Shown: positions 17,232 to 26,578, counted from the first letter of the stretch. The stretch is DNA of 64,000 nucleotides from Psychrobacter okhotskensis (GCF_013248965.1 NZ_JABRVQ010000015.1:16588-80587); one strand, 5' to 3'. Program-made: numbers and translations. Notes: generated from the sequence alone by a model not told the origin.

Positions 17232-18455
17232 ATGACCGATGCCCTTTTAGCTGCGAACAAAAGCACGCCTAACCAAGTACGCCCCTACACCTTGATAAAT
17301 GACCCTGAAATAACGAACATTATTGCTCATCTCAATGAAGAGCATCTTGATGAGCTACTTGGGTTTCTCGGAGTGTTTACCTCGCTGTCTTTAAACGAGC
17401 TTAATAACATAGACGTGCAGTTAACCGCTATCTACTCTGAGGGTATCGAGGTACAAGTACAGCCCAAAAATCAAGAACAACAGCCTACCGACTCTCAAAA
17501 TAAAACTCTTTATGATCAGACTTTTTTTATTGGGTTTGCAACCCCCATTACAGAGCCTAATGAGTTACAAACCCAATATATTTTGCTCAAACAAAGAGCG
17601 GATAAAAAGCTGGGTAAAAAAAGTATCAAATTGACCAAGCAAACCTTTATAGTGCAGGACAGCTACAGAGTTAGCAAAAATATGCTGCGTCTTACATTAG
17701 GCGTGCCAGCATTAAGCCTTCCGGCATTAAGTGAAAACGACCCATCAAATACCAACCCAACCTCGATACCCATGAATGAGGCCGGTTATGCGTATTTGTT
17801 TGATTTAGAACACAACGTCATTGCTAGCAATCATATAAATAGCGGTATAAAAGACAGCTCGCACCCCGCTCGTCCACATTGTTATTACACCCTAAGAAAA
17901 GCATGGCAAAACTCTGATGGTCTGCAAGCATGGGTCGATGTCTTTGTCCATGGGAATACCCCGGGCGGGAATTGGGCGACAGCCTTGCAGGCAGGTGATA
18001 CGGTTATCACTAAAAGGGAGTTTCCAGAGAAGGTTGAGCATTTGCGCGATGGCCAAGCGCTACTGATCGTCGATGAGACTTCGATGCCAACAGCAGCACG
18101 TTTGCTAGAGCTTTGGGACAATCCTAAGCCGCCATTGATTGTGTGTGTCACGCAAGACGCAGCCGATCAAAGCTATTTTGATGATATAAAAATAAATCAC
18201 GATGTCAAAGGCAGTATTGACGGAAACTTTACCGTACTACCTATCGTAATCGGTTCAATAAACTCAGAGCAGAGTTTAGCCACGTTAATCGATAGCAAGC
18301 TAAGCGATTATTTGACTGAACATCCATTGCAAATTGATAAGGTTTGGGGCGCACTAGAGGCTAGCACGGTGAAGGCGCTGCGACCTATGTTAAGAGAGAG
18401 ATTTGAGCTCAACCGTGCAGAAGTCGTTGTGAAAGTGTATTGGCGTCAAGACTGA
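17232..18455 (+). CDS. Siderophore-interacting protein (ferric-siderophore reductase) with N-terminal DUF2470-like domain
   Basis: A protein of about 407 residues. The N-terminal segment (IIAHLNEEHLDELLGFLGVF) resembles the DUF2470 domain found beside heme and siderophore enzymes. The rest is a SIP family FAD/NAD(P)H flavoprotein, with RPHCYYTLRKAW (FAD binding), VFVHGNTPGGNWATALQAGD, and LIVDETSMPTAARLLEL for the NAD(P)H lobe. It would release iron by reducing imported ferric siderophore in the cytoplasm. ATG 17232 is preferred; TTG 17196 is in frame but lacks support. The region between the two halves is Gln/Asn-rich and may be a linker. It is divergent from the ABC operon over a Fur-like site. 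Confidence 0.9.
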   Translation: MTDALLAANKSTPNQVRPYTLINDPEITNIIAHLNEEHLDELLGFLGVFTSLSLNELNNIDVQLTAIYSEGIEVQVQPKNQEQQPTDSQNKTLYDQTFFIGFATPITEPNELQTQYILLKQRADKKLGKKSIKLTKQTFIVQDSYRVSKNMLRLTLGVPALSLPALSENDPSNTNPTSIPMNEAGYAYLFDLEHNVIASNHINSGIKDSSHPARPHCYYTLRKAWQNSDGLQAWVDVFVHGNTPGGNWATALQAGDTVITKREFPEKVEHLRDGQALLIVDETSMPTAARLLELWDNPKPPLIVCVTQDAADQSYFDDIKINHDVKGSIDGNFTVLPIVIGSINSEQSLATLIDSKLSDYLTEHPLQIDKVWGALEASTVKALRPMLRERFELNRAEVVVKVYWRQD

Positions 18456-18777
18456 GTCGACATAAATGTAGCATGGGCTGAATGGGCCAGAACTTTTGAA
18501 TGATGCTAACGAGACTATAGATAGAATTGGTTTACTATAATTGTGATACAAGAAAGACGACACTTATAAGCCTTTGCCAAACTGAGACTTTCTTAAAAAC
18601 GGTGTCATTGCTTACAATCTCTTAACAACCAAATAAGCAATGACTAACCAAAAGAACTTTAACCAGAAGGTATGTTGAACCTAATCCGAATACAAAGAAG
18701 GTAAGTGAAAGTACGATAAATAGTCGACTAAGCGCCTGAGACCGTATCGGATTTATACATGATTGACTATATTCAGC
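18456..18777. other. Intergenic region with an 11-bp stem hairpin (18604-18644)
   Basis: No gene is recognised in these 322 bases, which lie between two convergent genes. GTCATTGCTTA (18604-18614) pairs perfectly with TAAGCAATGAC (18634-18644) around a 19-nt loop; it is not followed by a U tract in either direction. AATCCGAATAC and GTATCGGATT further right form a second imperfect stem. Confidence 0.4.
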
Positions 18778-19809
18778 TTAGAATTCGTATTTGGCCATTA
18801 TTTCAACTTGCTGACCTTTTTTTACCTGTGACAGCGTTTTGTCGCTACGATCCCGCCACTCAATACCAATGTCTAGATCTGGTAGATACTCATAGACAAG
18901 GTTGATACTTTTTACATTTACAGAAGTATCTGCCTCATCATCCACCATAATTTCACCATAGCGCATGTTGCTCATCAGTTTCTCTGTGAACTTGTGCCTG
19001 TAACCGACCGTGTAGCCCGTTTGCGAGACAAGCTTACCGTCTTCCGCATCACAATCTAAATCGCCCGTCGTGCCAAGGGCTCTTCCAACACAGACGGTAG
19101 AATAGACGCCCATCCCTTTACCGTTATATACGCTCGCATGTAGCGAGTCATTGCCCAGTTTTAGTTTACCCGCCAAAGAAGCACCGACGCCTACATCCGA
19201 ATCGTCTCCATTTTTGGCCTCACGAGCAGTGACCGCCACATTATAGCTAAGATCAGATATATTATTCTTGTAGCTAACTACCATATCAGGCAGATTGGCT
19301 TCATCATAAACAGGGTCTTGAGCGGTAAAACGAAACCCTTTATGAGTGTAGTGCACCGTCAAATCTGGACGAATATCAGCGCCACCACCAGAGATGGTGC
19401 CCAATCCCGTGCCCCGAAAGTCAAGCTGATCAGTCAAAAGTGGGTAGACCGCTAAGAACTGACCATTCCACGTCTTACCGACGGTCAAATCATCGACCTG
19501 AACATAAGCATGGCGGAGCCGCAAGTCTGAACCACCATTTGCGGCATTACCATAAAAGTCGCCTTCAATAAAACCCGTTAGCTTTTTATCCTCTACATTC
19601 TTCGTGGTTTTAACATTAATCCGAGATTGTCGTCCACTTCCTTTGAACTCAGACTCCCCTTCATCGGGAGAATAAAATATGCCTTCCGCTTTAACATAAC
19701 CACCGATACTTAAAGTGGTATCTCCATTGGTGACAAGATCTATCGCTTGTGCCTGTACGCATGCTCCAAGAACAGCCAAACCAAAAGACAACTTTTTGAT
19801 ATAAAGCAT
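18778..19809 (-). CDS. DcaP-like outer-membrane porin
   Basis: A 343-residue beta-barrel porin with a clear signal peptide (MLYIKKLSFGLAVLGACVQA, cleavage after AQA). Short coiled N-terminal segments are absent, but the SIGGYVKAEGIFYSPDEGES, GRQSRINVKTT and RLRHAYVQVDDLTVGKTWNG blocks are typical of the DcaP family described in Acinetobacter, trimeric porins for dicarboxylates. It ends in a C-terminal Phe (AKYEF) as outer-membrane proteins do. An AAGGA site lies upstream with a long spacer. It opens the dca-like cluster on the reverse strand and would admit dicarboxylic acids to the periplasm. It could be transcribed on its own. Confidence 0.85.
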   Translation of the reverse strand: MLYIKKLSFGLAVLGACVQAQAIDLVTNGDTTLSIGGYVKAEGIFYSPDEGESEFKGSGRQSRINVKTTKNVEDKKLTGFIEGDFYGNAANGGSDLRLRHAYVQVDDLTVGKTWNGQFLAVYPLLTDQLDFRGTGLGTISGGGADIRPDLTVHYTHKGFRFTAQDPVYDEANLPDMVVSYKNNISDLSYNVAVTAREAKNGDDSDVGVGASLAGKLKLGNDSLHASVYNGKGMGVYSTVCVGRALGTTGDLDCDAEDGKLVSQTGYTVGYRHKFTEKLMSNMRYGEIMVDDEADTSVNVKSINLVYEYLPDLDIGIEWRDRSDKTLSQVKKGQQVEIMAKYEF

Positions 19810-19943
19810 AATCTACACATTCCTTGTGTTGTTTGAAAATCCATTTAAGTTAATTTAAATTCATTAAAATCTCTGCTGCTACCGTGCTTTTAATACCATA
19901 ACTATCAGCGCCACCTTTTTGTGTAAAACCCATGCAGCCTATT

Positions 19944-20414
19944 TTAGTTAAAACTTTCAAAAGCAGTAATCGCGGCTTTTTTGGTGTCATCGATATTTTT
20001 CTTTTTTCCACTGGTTTTATCAAGATATACCAGCACGGACTCACCCTTAGCGACGATGGTATTCAACACCGTACTATAATAGGTATATTCATGAATCAAG
20101 CTGGCATTACCAATTTTCTTAACTCGAACCCCAATCCATAAGGTATCGGGGTGAGTCACGGGTTTGAAGTATTGACAGGATGATGCTGCCATGACGGAAA
20201 AAGTGTTTTCATTAAATAGATTTAATTGACTGTTGTAGTAAATTCGAGCGTTTTGGGCATAAGTGTAATAGACCACATTATTGACGTGACCAAAAGCATC
20301 CATATCGCCCCACGCTACTTGTTGAGAGTAGATAACCGCGAAGCCATGCATGGGATGGTTTTTGTCTTTATCCAGCACCTCTTGGATTTCCGGTAATATA
20401 GCTAAAGCTTTCAT
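19944..20414 (-). CDS. Acyl-CoA thioesterase, 4HBT/YbgC-type hotdog protein
   Basis: A 156-residue protein of the hotdog-fold thioesterase family. The core VAWGDMDAFGHVNNVVYYTY contains the catalytic Asp and the HVNN motif of the 4-hydroxybenzoyl-CoA thioesterase group. An N-terminal extension of about 25 residues precedes the fold. It lies next to the acyl-CoA ligase in a dicarboxylate/fatty-acid cluster, so it could hydrolyse dead-end acyl-CoAs to free CoA. The Shine-Dalgarno is weak. ORFs overlapping it in other frames are shadows. Confidence 0.85.
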   Translation of the reverse strand: MKALAILPEIQEVLDKDKNHPMHGFAVIYSQQVAWGDMDAFGHVNNVVYYTYAQNARIYYNSQLNLFNENTFSVMAASSCQYFKPVTHPDTLWIGVRVKKIGNASLIHEYTYYSTVLNTIVAKGESVLVYLDKTSGKKKNIDDTKKAAITAFESFN

Positions 20415-20543
20415 AGTTTTTTCGTCTCGTCATGCCAGTGAACGTACGTGTTATTGACACATACGTTAAAATTATTAGGGTCTGTTGAACATTCAAAAAA
20501 AAATTTGCAATTATCTTTTGCAGTCATCGATAGAATTTTTGGA

Positions 20544-22265
20544 TTAAATGAGTTTTTCTGCGCACATTATCCGCATTCTTTTCTTGTCGAGCTTACCCAC
20601 ACTGGTTCTTGGCATTTCTGCTAAAAACTTGATTTCGCTTGGCACGCCATACTTTGGTAAATGGCCTTTCTCTACCGCTTGATGACCTAAGGCTAAAATA
20701 TCATCCGCTTTGGTATCGATATATTCAGGTTTTAAAACCACTAACGCTAAAGGACATTCGCCCCATCTTTCATGTGGCACACCAATGACGGCAACATCAG
20801 CGACACTGGGATGGAAGGATAAAATAGTCTCGACCTCAAGCGAAGATACCCACTCACCACCAGACTTAATCACATCCTTAAGCCGATCCGTAATGCTTAG
20901 CGTGCCGTCAGAGGTAATACAGGCAATATCTTGGGTATGCATCCAGCCACCGCGCCATAACTCATTGCCAGCATCTGGGTTTTTAAAATAACTCTGGGTC
21001 AGCCAAGGTGCTCGAATCACAAGCTCCCCTGTCGATTCACCATCCATTGGTAAAGCTTTGCCGTTTTCATCCCAAATTTCCATTGAGACGAGCATAATTG
21101 GTGAGCCAGAAAGACACCGATAATTGAGCTGATCCTTCATTTCCATCGAGTCCGTTTTATCATCGAACACCGCTCTCGATAACACGGGGCAAGACTCTGA
21201 CATGCCAAATCCCGACATAAACTCGATGCCACTTTCAATGGCTGCTTTGGCCAAACCTTCATTCAACTTTGAGCCACCGAGTAACAACTTCAGCCCATCA
21301 AACTTACGTCCTCGTGCTGCCATCTCTTTTAATAGCATCTGTAAAATCGCAGGAACACCATGTGAAAGCGTGACTTTGTGCTGCTCAATTAAATCCACCA
21401 AAGTGGGAGCTAGATAGCGCCCCGGATACACTTGCTTAAGCCCTATCATGGTTGCCCCATACGGCCAGCACCAAGCATGCACATGGAATAATGGCGTCAT
21501 TGGCATGTACACATCATTGTAGCGCGCGCCTTGACCTTCGGCATTTAGCGCAGATGCTAACGTACTTGCCAGCGTCTGCAATACGATCTGGCGATGGGTA
21601 AAAAAGACGCCTTTTGGGTCGCCCGTCGTGCCACTCGTATAAAATGTCGTGGCGATGGTATTTTCATCGAAATCTGGAAAATCAAACGCATCACTAGCCG
21701 CCGCTAGCATGGCTTCATATTCACCTTCGACATAATCTGGCATGCTAGCTTGCTCAGTTTTTGTATGGTTTTTTGTATCGTCTTCGCCATACTCAGCATC
21801 ATCAAAGCCAGTATCATCGAGCCAAACAATTTTCTCAATAGAAGGGGCTTCATGACGGTAATTTTTCGCCATTGGCTCAAATTCAGCATTTAGCAACAAA
21901 GCTTTGGGCTTAGCATGATTAATGGTATACAGCACTTTATCTTCGGCCAAGCGTACATTGACCGTTTGTAAAATCATGCCAGACATCGGCACGGCAAAAT
22001 ACGCTTCAAGGTAACGATGACTGTCCCAATCCATAACAGCAACCACATCGCCTGCTTGCAAACCCATGTTTTTCAGGACGTTTGCCAAGCGATTAACGCG
22101 CTTAAAAAATTCAGCATACGTATAAGTAACCTTATCGGCATAACTAATGGTTTGATCCGTAGAGGCAATTTTTGCACGGTTTAGCAGCTGTTTGATAATT
22201 AAAGGAAAACCATACGCTTCTTCAGCTTGTTGGTAGTCCTCATGTTGGTTAAGTATAGAAGTCAT
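20544..22265 (-). CDS. Medium/long-chain acyl-CoA ligase (AMP-forming)
   Basis: A 573-residue ANL ligase with P-loop YTSGTTGDPKGVF (about residues 207-218), the A5-type GFGMSESCPV motif, and the C-terminal hinge TDRLKDVIKSGGEWVSS. Catalytic Lys lies in VGKLDKKRMR near the end. It resembles AlkK-type medium-chain ligases. An AAGGACG Shine-Dalgarno precedes ATG 22265. In Acinetobacter the dca cluster uses a CoA transferase (DcaI/DcaJ) for activation; none is present here, so this ligase probably fills that role for dicarboxylates or fatty acids. Its sequence is intact, unlike the homologue at the left edge of the window. Confidence 0.93.
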   Translation of the reverse strand: MTSILNQHEDYQQAEEAYGFPLIIKQLLNRAKIASTDQTISYADKVTYTYAEFFKRVNRLANVLKNMGLQAGDVVAVMDWDSHRYLEAYFAVPMSGMILQTVNVRLAEDKVLYTINHAKPKALLLNAEFEPMAKNYRHEAPSIEKIVWLDDTGFDDAEYGEDDTKNHTKTEQASMPDYVEGEYEAMLAAASDAFDFPDFDENTIATTFYTSGTTGDPKGVFFTHRQIVLQTLASTLASALNAEGQGARYNDVYMPMTPLFHVHAWCWPYGATMIGLKQVYPGRYLAPTLVDLIEQHKVTLSHGVPAILQMLLKEMAARGRKFDGLKLLLGGSKLNEGLAKAAIESGIEFMSGFGMSESCPVLSRAVFDDKTDSMEMKDQLNYRCLSGSPIMLVSMEIWDENGKALPMDGESTGELVIRAPWLTQSYFKNPDAGNELWRGGWMHTQDIACITSDGTLSITDRLKDVIKSGGEWVSSLEVETILSFHPSVADVAVIGVPHERWGECPLALVVLKPEYIDTKADDILALGHQAVEKGHLPKYGVPSEIKFLAEMPRTSVGKLDKKRMRIMCAEKLI

Positions 22266-22384
22266 TATTGTCGTCCTTGATAATAAAATAGTATGGCGAG
22301 GGCATATAGTTGATTCAATTTAAAAGAAGGGCAAGGCAAGCGAGGTTAACGTTGTCACTCTTTTACAGTGGATTAACGAAAGAA

Positions 22385-23587
22385 TTAAACTCGTTCTATT
22401 ACCATGGCAAGCCCTTGCCCAATGCCAATGCACAAGCTGACCACTGCGTATTTTTCGCCCGTACGCTGTAGCTCGCGCGCTGTGCTCAATGCAAGTCTTG
22501 CCCCTGATGCACCCAGCGGATGTCCGACAGCGATCGCCCCACCATTGGGGTTGACACGCTTGTCATCAAAATCAATATCTAAACCTTTTAGACAGCCGAG
22601 TACTTGCGAGGCAAAGGCTTCATTAATCTCAATGATGGACATGTCATCAAGGGTCAAGTCAGCACGTTTTAGTGCCAATTTGATGGCCTCAACAGGTCCT
22701 ACGCCCATAATATTAGGCTCAACACCCATAGCACCAGATGACAGAATCTTGGCAATAGGCTTAAAACCTAACTTTTCCTCTGCTTGCTTTGAGCCAATAA
22801 TTAAAGCCGCTGCGCCATCATTAATACCTGACGCATTACCTGCTGTGACGACACCTTCATTGTTTAAAGGCTTAAGTTTTTGCAGTGCTTCGACAGTAGA
22901 GCTGGCGCGAGGATGCTCATCTTCTGCTATCGCTTTTTCAGGTAATTTTTTACCTTGCGATACCATGATTGGCGTTATTTCCTCGTCAAAGAATCCCATT
23001 TGTTTGGCGGCTTGGTATTTAGCTTGCGAGGCTGCGGCGAATTTGTCTGCTTGCTCGCGAGTGATACCATATTTGCGAGCGACGTTATCACCCGTCTGCG
23101 GCATGCTGTCGCTGCCAAATTCTTTAGTCAAAAGAGGATTGGGAAAGCGGCTGCCAATAGTTGTATCGAATACTTTAAATTCACGACTAAAAGGCTGCTC
23201 AGTTTTGGCAAACACAAAGGGCGCGCGGGTCATTGACTCAACGCCACCTGCTAAAAATATATCCCCCTCATTACAAGTAATTGCGCGAGCGGCATCAATG
23301 ACAGTAGATAACCCTGAAGCACATAAACGGTTGACGGTTTGACCGGGGGTTTTGACATCTAGTCCTGCTAGCAATGCAGCATTACGAGCGATGTTGCGTG
23401 AGTCCTCACCGGCCTGATTGGTGTTACCGATCAGCACTTCATCAAAGATATCGCTAGGTAATTGATGTTTTTCAACCAAATCCTTCATCACTGTGGCGAT
23501 TAAGTCATCAGGACGCACGGTTGCTAATGCTCCACCATGGCGACCAAAAGGGCTTCTTAATCCATCATAAATATAGGCGTCTAACAT
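22385..23587 (-). CDS. Thiolase of the beta-ketoadipyl-CoA (PcaF/PaaJ/DcaF) type
   Basis: A 400-residue thiolase. The nucleophile Cys89 lies in NRLCASGLS, His356 in GHPLGASGAR, and the second catalytic Cys386 in SLCIGIGQG. The N-terminus (DAYIYDGLRSPFGRHGGAL) is closest to beta-ketoadipyl-CoA/3-oxoacyl-CoA thiolases of the PcaF, PaaJ and DcaF group. It would cleave the 3-oxoacyl-CoA to acetyl-CoA and a shortened acyl-CoA, such as succinyl-CoA from adipate. An AAGGA Shine-Dalgarno precedes ATG 23587. The gene is co-oriented with the hydroxyacyl-CoA dehydrogenase upstream, with repeat R3 between them. Confidence 0.92.
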   Translation of the reverse strand: MLDAYIYDGLRSPFGRHGGALATVRPDDLIATVMKDLVEKHQLPSDIFDEVLIGNTNQAGEDSRNIARNAALLAGLDVKTPGQTVNRLCASGLSTVIDAARAITCNEGDIFLAGGVESMTRAPFVFAKTEQPFSREFKVFDTTIGSRFPNPLLTKEFGSDSMPQTGDNVARKYGITREQADKFAAASQAKYQAAKQMGFFDEEITPIMVSQGKKLPEKAIAEDEHPRASSTVEALQKLKPLNNEGVVTAGNASGINDGAAALIIGSKQAEEKLGFKPIAKILSSGAMGVEPNIMGVGPVEAIKLALKRADLTLDDMSIIEINEAFASQVLGCLKGLDIDFDDKRVNPNGGAIAVGHPLGASGARLALSTARELQRTGEKYAVVSLCIGIGQGLAMVIERV

Positions 23588-23636
23588 AACTGTTCCTTGT
23601 TGTGTTTGAGAATTTGTCTGATTAAAATGTAGGGTT

Positions 23637-23778
23637 TATAGTGAATTCTAAATAAAAGAGTTACGATTGTTTAATCGTACTACTGGTATAAATTTTTCTT
23701 GCTTGCTGTGTCTACGCAGACAGAGGCTGCAAAAAATTCATCCCAGTAGCACTTTATACATAAAGTAAGCTGACCATA
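23637..23778 (+). repeat. R3: short palindromic-ended repeat element, copy 3 of 4
   Basis: The 142-bp element begins TATAGTGAATTC and ends CTGACCATA. The core TTCTTGCTTGCTGTG and flanking TACTGGTATA / ATCCCAGTAG match R4 and R1. It sits between the thiolase and hydroxyacyl-CoA dehydrogenase genes, inside what is likely an operon. Confidence 0.65.
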
Positions 23779-23795
23779 GAAAGATTGCCATGCTA

Positions 23796-25373
23796 TTAGC
23801 ATGAGAAATTGCTCTGTTGAGTAAATAATGAGATGCCTAACTTGGCACGGCGCTGTAACCATGGGCTAGGACGATAACGCGGATCACCCGTCAACCCATA
23901 AATACGCTCTAAGATGAGTAAAATTCGCTCGGCACCAAGCTCGTCTCCCCATGAGATAGGACCATACGGATAACCCAATCCAAGCTTGACGGCATTGTCG
24001 ATATCCTTTGGTGTGGCAATACCTTGCATCGCAATATCACAGCCTAAATTAATCACCATCGCCACGACTCGCTGCGCCACAAAGCCCGTGCTTTCGGTAA
24101 TTAACGTGGCATCGACAGCAACCTCTGAATCCTCATCTGAGCTTTTACCGAGCTTATTGTTTCTCCCAAATAGGGCATAAGCTTGCGCCACAAAATTATC
24201 CTCTGTGACGATACTTGGCATGAGAGTACGATGCTTGGATAAGTCAGTCAGCATATCAATGGCGACTGCTTGTTTAGGGTTTACTTGATAGCGGATAGCC
24301 GCATTGGTGGTATCTTCGCCATAAATTGCCAGTAATATTAAACTGTCAGGATTTGGCTGATCATTATCGTCGATAGTGATGTCATTAGCGTTTAGATGAT
24401 CAATCAGCTGTTGTTTATCTTCTGCTAAATCTGCGCCAATCCAAACTGAGAGGTTGGAGGTATCGGAATCTGTCTTATAAGGTAATTGTTGATTTGTATT
24501 TGATGTCACTTTTTGACCGTCTGTGTACTGGTAGAAGCCTTCACCAACTTTACGACCAAGCTTGTTACCCGTTAGCATTTGACGGGTCAAAGGATGCGGA
24601 CGATAGCGAGGCTCAAAGTAATATTGGTTATAAATCGACTCCATCACTGGATGCGACACATCGATACCGGTGAGATCAAGCAGCTCAAATGGCCCCATTC
24701 GAAAGCCTGCGCCATCACGTAAAATGCGATCGATGTCTTCAAAACTAGCAACGCCCTCGCCTAATATTTTCAACGCTTCTGTACCAAAAGCTCTGCCACC
24801 ATGATTGACAATAAACCCTGGAGTATCTTTTGCAACGACCCCTAAATGCCCCATGCGTTTGGCTAGAGTTGTAAGCGTTTCTACTACTGAAAGTTTGGTA
24901 GAAATGCCCGGAATCACTTCAACGATTTTCATTAAGGGTACTGGATTAAAGAAGTGAAATCCTGCCACGCGCTCTGGATGCTCACAATCGGAGGCTATTG
25001 CCGTCACCGCTAGCGATGAGGTATTGGTTGCCAAAATCGTCTCGGCAGGGACAAGGCTTTCTAGTTGCTTAAACAGCTGCTTTTTTATGTCTAAATTTTC
25101 AATGATTGCTTCAATAACGACATCAACATCGGCAATTTTGGCTATATCTTCAATCACGGTTAGATTCGATAAAGTAGACTGTAGCTGCTCATCGGTGAAT
25201 TTGCCTTTAGCCGCTAGCTTCTCTAACATAGCTTGAAGCGATTGGCGTCCTTGCTCGGCAGCGCCTGCTTTGGCATCAAATAAAAGCACTTGAATGTCTG
25301 CTTGGGCGGCGATTTGGGCAATACCCATACCCATAATACCGGTGCCAATAATGGCTAATGATTTAACAGTCAT
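23796..25373 (-). CDS. 3-Hydroxyacyl-CoA dehydrogenase (PaaH/DcaH type, two C-terminal domains)
   Basis: A 525-residue protein: N-terminal Rossmann fold with GTGIMGMGIAQIAAQ, the HFFNPVPLMKIVEVIPG motif with catalytic His, KDTPGFIVN, then two 3HCDH_C-type helical domains (DGAGFRMGPFELLDLTGIDV, and a second with KLGLGYPYGPISWGDELG). This long form is that of PaaH and DcaH, which oxidise 3-hydroxyadipyl-CoA or related dicarboxylyl-CoAs with NAD+. An AAGGATT Shine-Dalgarno precedes ATG 25373. An Asp/Asn-rich insert of about 40 residues separates the C-terminal domains. Confidence 0.93.
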   Translation of the reverse strand: MTVKSLAIIGTGIMGMGIAQIAAQADIQVLLFDAKAGAAEQGRQSLQAMLEKLAAKGKFTDEQLQSTLSNLTVIEDIAKIADVDVVIEAIIENLDIKKQLFKQLESLVPAETILATNTSSLAVTAIASDCEHPERVAGFHFFNPVPLMKIVEVIPGISTKLSVVETLTTLAKRMGHLGVVAKDTPGFIVNHGGRAFGTEALKILGEGVASFEDIDRILRDGAGFRMGPFELLDLTGIDVSHPVMESIYNQYYFEPRYRPHPLTRQMLTGNKLGRKVGEGFYQYTDGQKVTSNTNQQLPYKTDSDTSNLSVWIGADLAEDKQQLIDHLNANDITIDDNDQPNPDSLILLAIYGEDTTNAAIRYQVNPKQAVAIDMLTDLSKHRTLMPSIVTEDNFVAQAYALFGRNNKLGKSSDEDSEVAVDATLITESTGFVAQRVVAMVINLGCDIAMQGIATPKDIDNAVKLGLGYPYGPISWGDELGAERILLILERIYGLTGDPRYRPSPWLQRRAKLGISLFTQQSNFSC

Positions 25374-25484
25374 AATAATCCTTTATATGGTCTTGTTAAT
25401 TTATATACTCTTATTGAATAGTCTCGTTTTCAAAGTATATGTGCTGTTTCTTTCTATGCTTTGAGAAATCTATGCTTTGACAAG

Positions 25485-26261
25485 CTACTGACCTTTATAA
25501 TTCGCGTCACGCTTTTCTAAAAAAGCTTTCGCGCCTTCTTTTTGATCTTCGGTATCAAATAAAATCTGAAAGGCTTTACGCTCCAAAGCTAAGGCAGCTT
25601 GTAGCGGCATATCCACCCCGAGATTGGCGACTTCTTTAATTTGGGTTAGAGCAATCGGTGAATACCCTGCGAGTTGTTCAGCGATTTCAATAGCACGATT
25701 AATAGTCGCCTCATCTTCGACCACTTCAGAGACCAGCCCCATTTGATCCGCTGCATCAGCGCTTATCATGTCGCCTGTTAGTATCAGCTTCATGGCTTTA
25801 TGTTTGCCAATCACGCGAAACAAACGCTGCGTACCTCCTGCACCGGGCATCAGTCCGATTTTGATTTCTGGTTGTCCAAACTTAGCAGACTTGCCAGCGA
25901 CGATGATGTCGGCATGCATAGCAAGCTCACAGCCACCGCCAAGGGCATAGCCATTTACCGCCGCGATAATCGGCTTACGACAATTGGTGATAGCATCCCA
26001 ATAACGCTCGCTATGACGGAGATACACATCAACCGTTTTGGTAGTTAGGAAATCATTGATGTCAGCACCAGCCGCAAACACCTTATCACCACCCGTTAGC
26101 ACGATAGCTTTAGTCTTTGGGTCATCGTTTAATTTGATGAAAATCTCTGCCATTTTTTCGCGTAGTTCAGTGTTTAAAGCATTGCGAACTTTGGGACGAT
26201 TCAGTGTTATCAAACTCACGCCATTGTTTAACGTTTCACAAATGATGATTTGCTCTTCCAT
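25485..26261 (-). CDS. Enoyl-CoA hydratase/isomerase (PaaF/DcaE type)
   Basis: A 258-residue crotonase. AAGADINDF is the oxyanion-hole segment, then AVNGYALGGGCELAMHADI, KFGQPEIKIGLMPGAGGTQRLFRVIG with both catalytic Glu positions, and the usual C-terminus FQILFDTEDQKEGAKAFLEKR. The length matches PaaF-type hydratases. AAAGGACAG precedes ATG 26261. It is the first reverse-strand gene, divergent from the acyl-CoA dehydrogenase across about 320 bp holding two copies of a palindromic operator-like motif. Confidence 0.93.
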   Translation of the reverse strand: MEEQIIICETLNNGVSLITLNRPKVRNALNTELREKMAEIFIKLNDDPKTKAIVLTGGDKVFAAGADINDFLTTKTVDVYLRHSERYWDAITNCRKPIIAAVNGYALGGGCELAMHADIIVAGKSAKFGQPEIKIGLMPGAGGTQRLFRVIGKHKAMKLILTGDMISADAADQMGLVSEVVEDEATINRAIEIAEQLAGYSPIALTQIKEVANLGVDMPLQAALALERKAFQILFDTEDQKEGAKAFLEKRDANYKGQ

Positions 26262-26335
26262 GATGCTGTCCTTTAAGTAATGTCCTTAAGTAAACTGCTG
26301 TCACCCTTAAAACACACTAATAATTATGATTATTA

Positions 26336-26352
26336 ATACCGCATAGCGATAT
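26336..26352 (-). promoter_or_regulatory. Palindromic operator-like site 1 (ATACCGCATAGCGATAT)
   Basis: ATACCGCATAGCGATAT contains CGC-ATA-GCG. It lies about 75 bp upstream of the enoyl-CoA hydratase start, in promoter position. Nearly the same sequence recurs at 26450 and 29162, all inside the dca-like cluster that ends in an IclR-family regulator gene, the likely binder. Confidence 0.55.
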
Positions 26353-26449
26353 TCAGTACCAATATATACTGTTTATTTTCTTTTGTGAAGAGTCAAAGCC
26401 AGTTAAATTGATAAATAGATAGATCATTAATACTTTACTTCTTTTATAA

Positions 26450-26466
26450 ATACCGCATTGCGGTTT
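26450..26466 (+). promoter_or_regulatory. Palindromic operator-like site 2 (ATACCGCATTGCGGTTT)
   Basis: CCGCA-T-TGCGG is a perfect 11-bp palindrome inside ATACCGCATTGCGGTTT. It lies about 115 bp upstream of the acyl-CoA dehydrogenase ATG, so each divergent promoter of the cluster has its own copy. Confidence 0.55.
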
Positions 26467-26578
26467 TTTAAACCAAAAGTATTGTAATTTAATAAAGTAT
26501 CGATTATGCTGTTTGTTCGAATTAACCATAAAGTCCCTATTAGCAATATTAGATATTATTTCAACAAGGAAGAACTAC

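Noticed and set aside
18757..18775. TGATTGACTATA, resembling the right end of an R element
   Set aside because: No matching left end and no CTTGCTTGCTGTG core at the expected distance of about 140 bp.
20462..20500. TTAGGGTCTGTTGAACATTC upstream of the thioesterase gene, resembling an insertion-sequence end
   Set aside because: Only one end is present, with no partner inverted repeat or transposase nearby, so an IS cannot be supported.
22404..23342. A 312-codon open frame opposite the thiolase
   Set aside because: The thiolase has all catalytic residues and a good ribosome-binding site. The antisense frame has none of these features and resembles other shadows.
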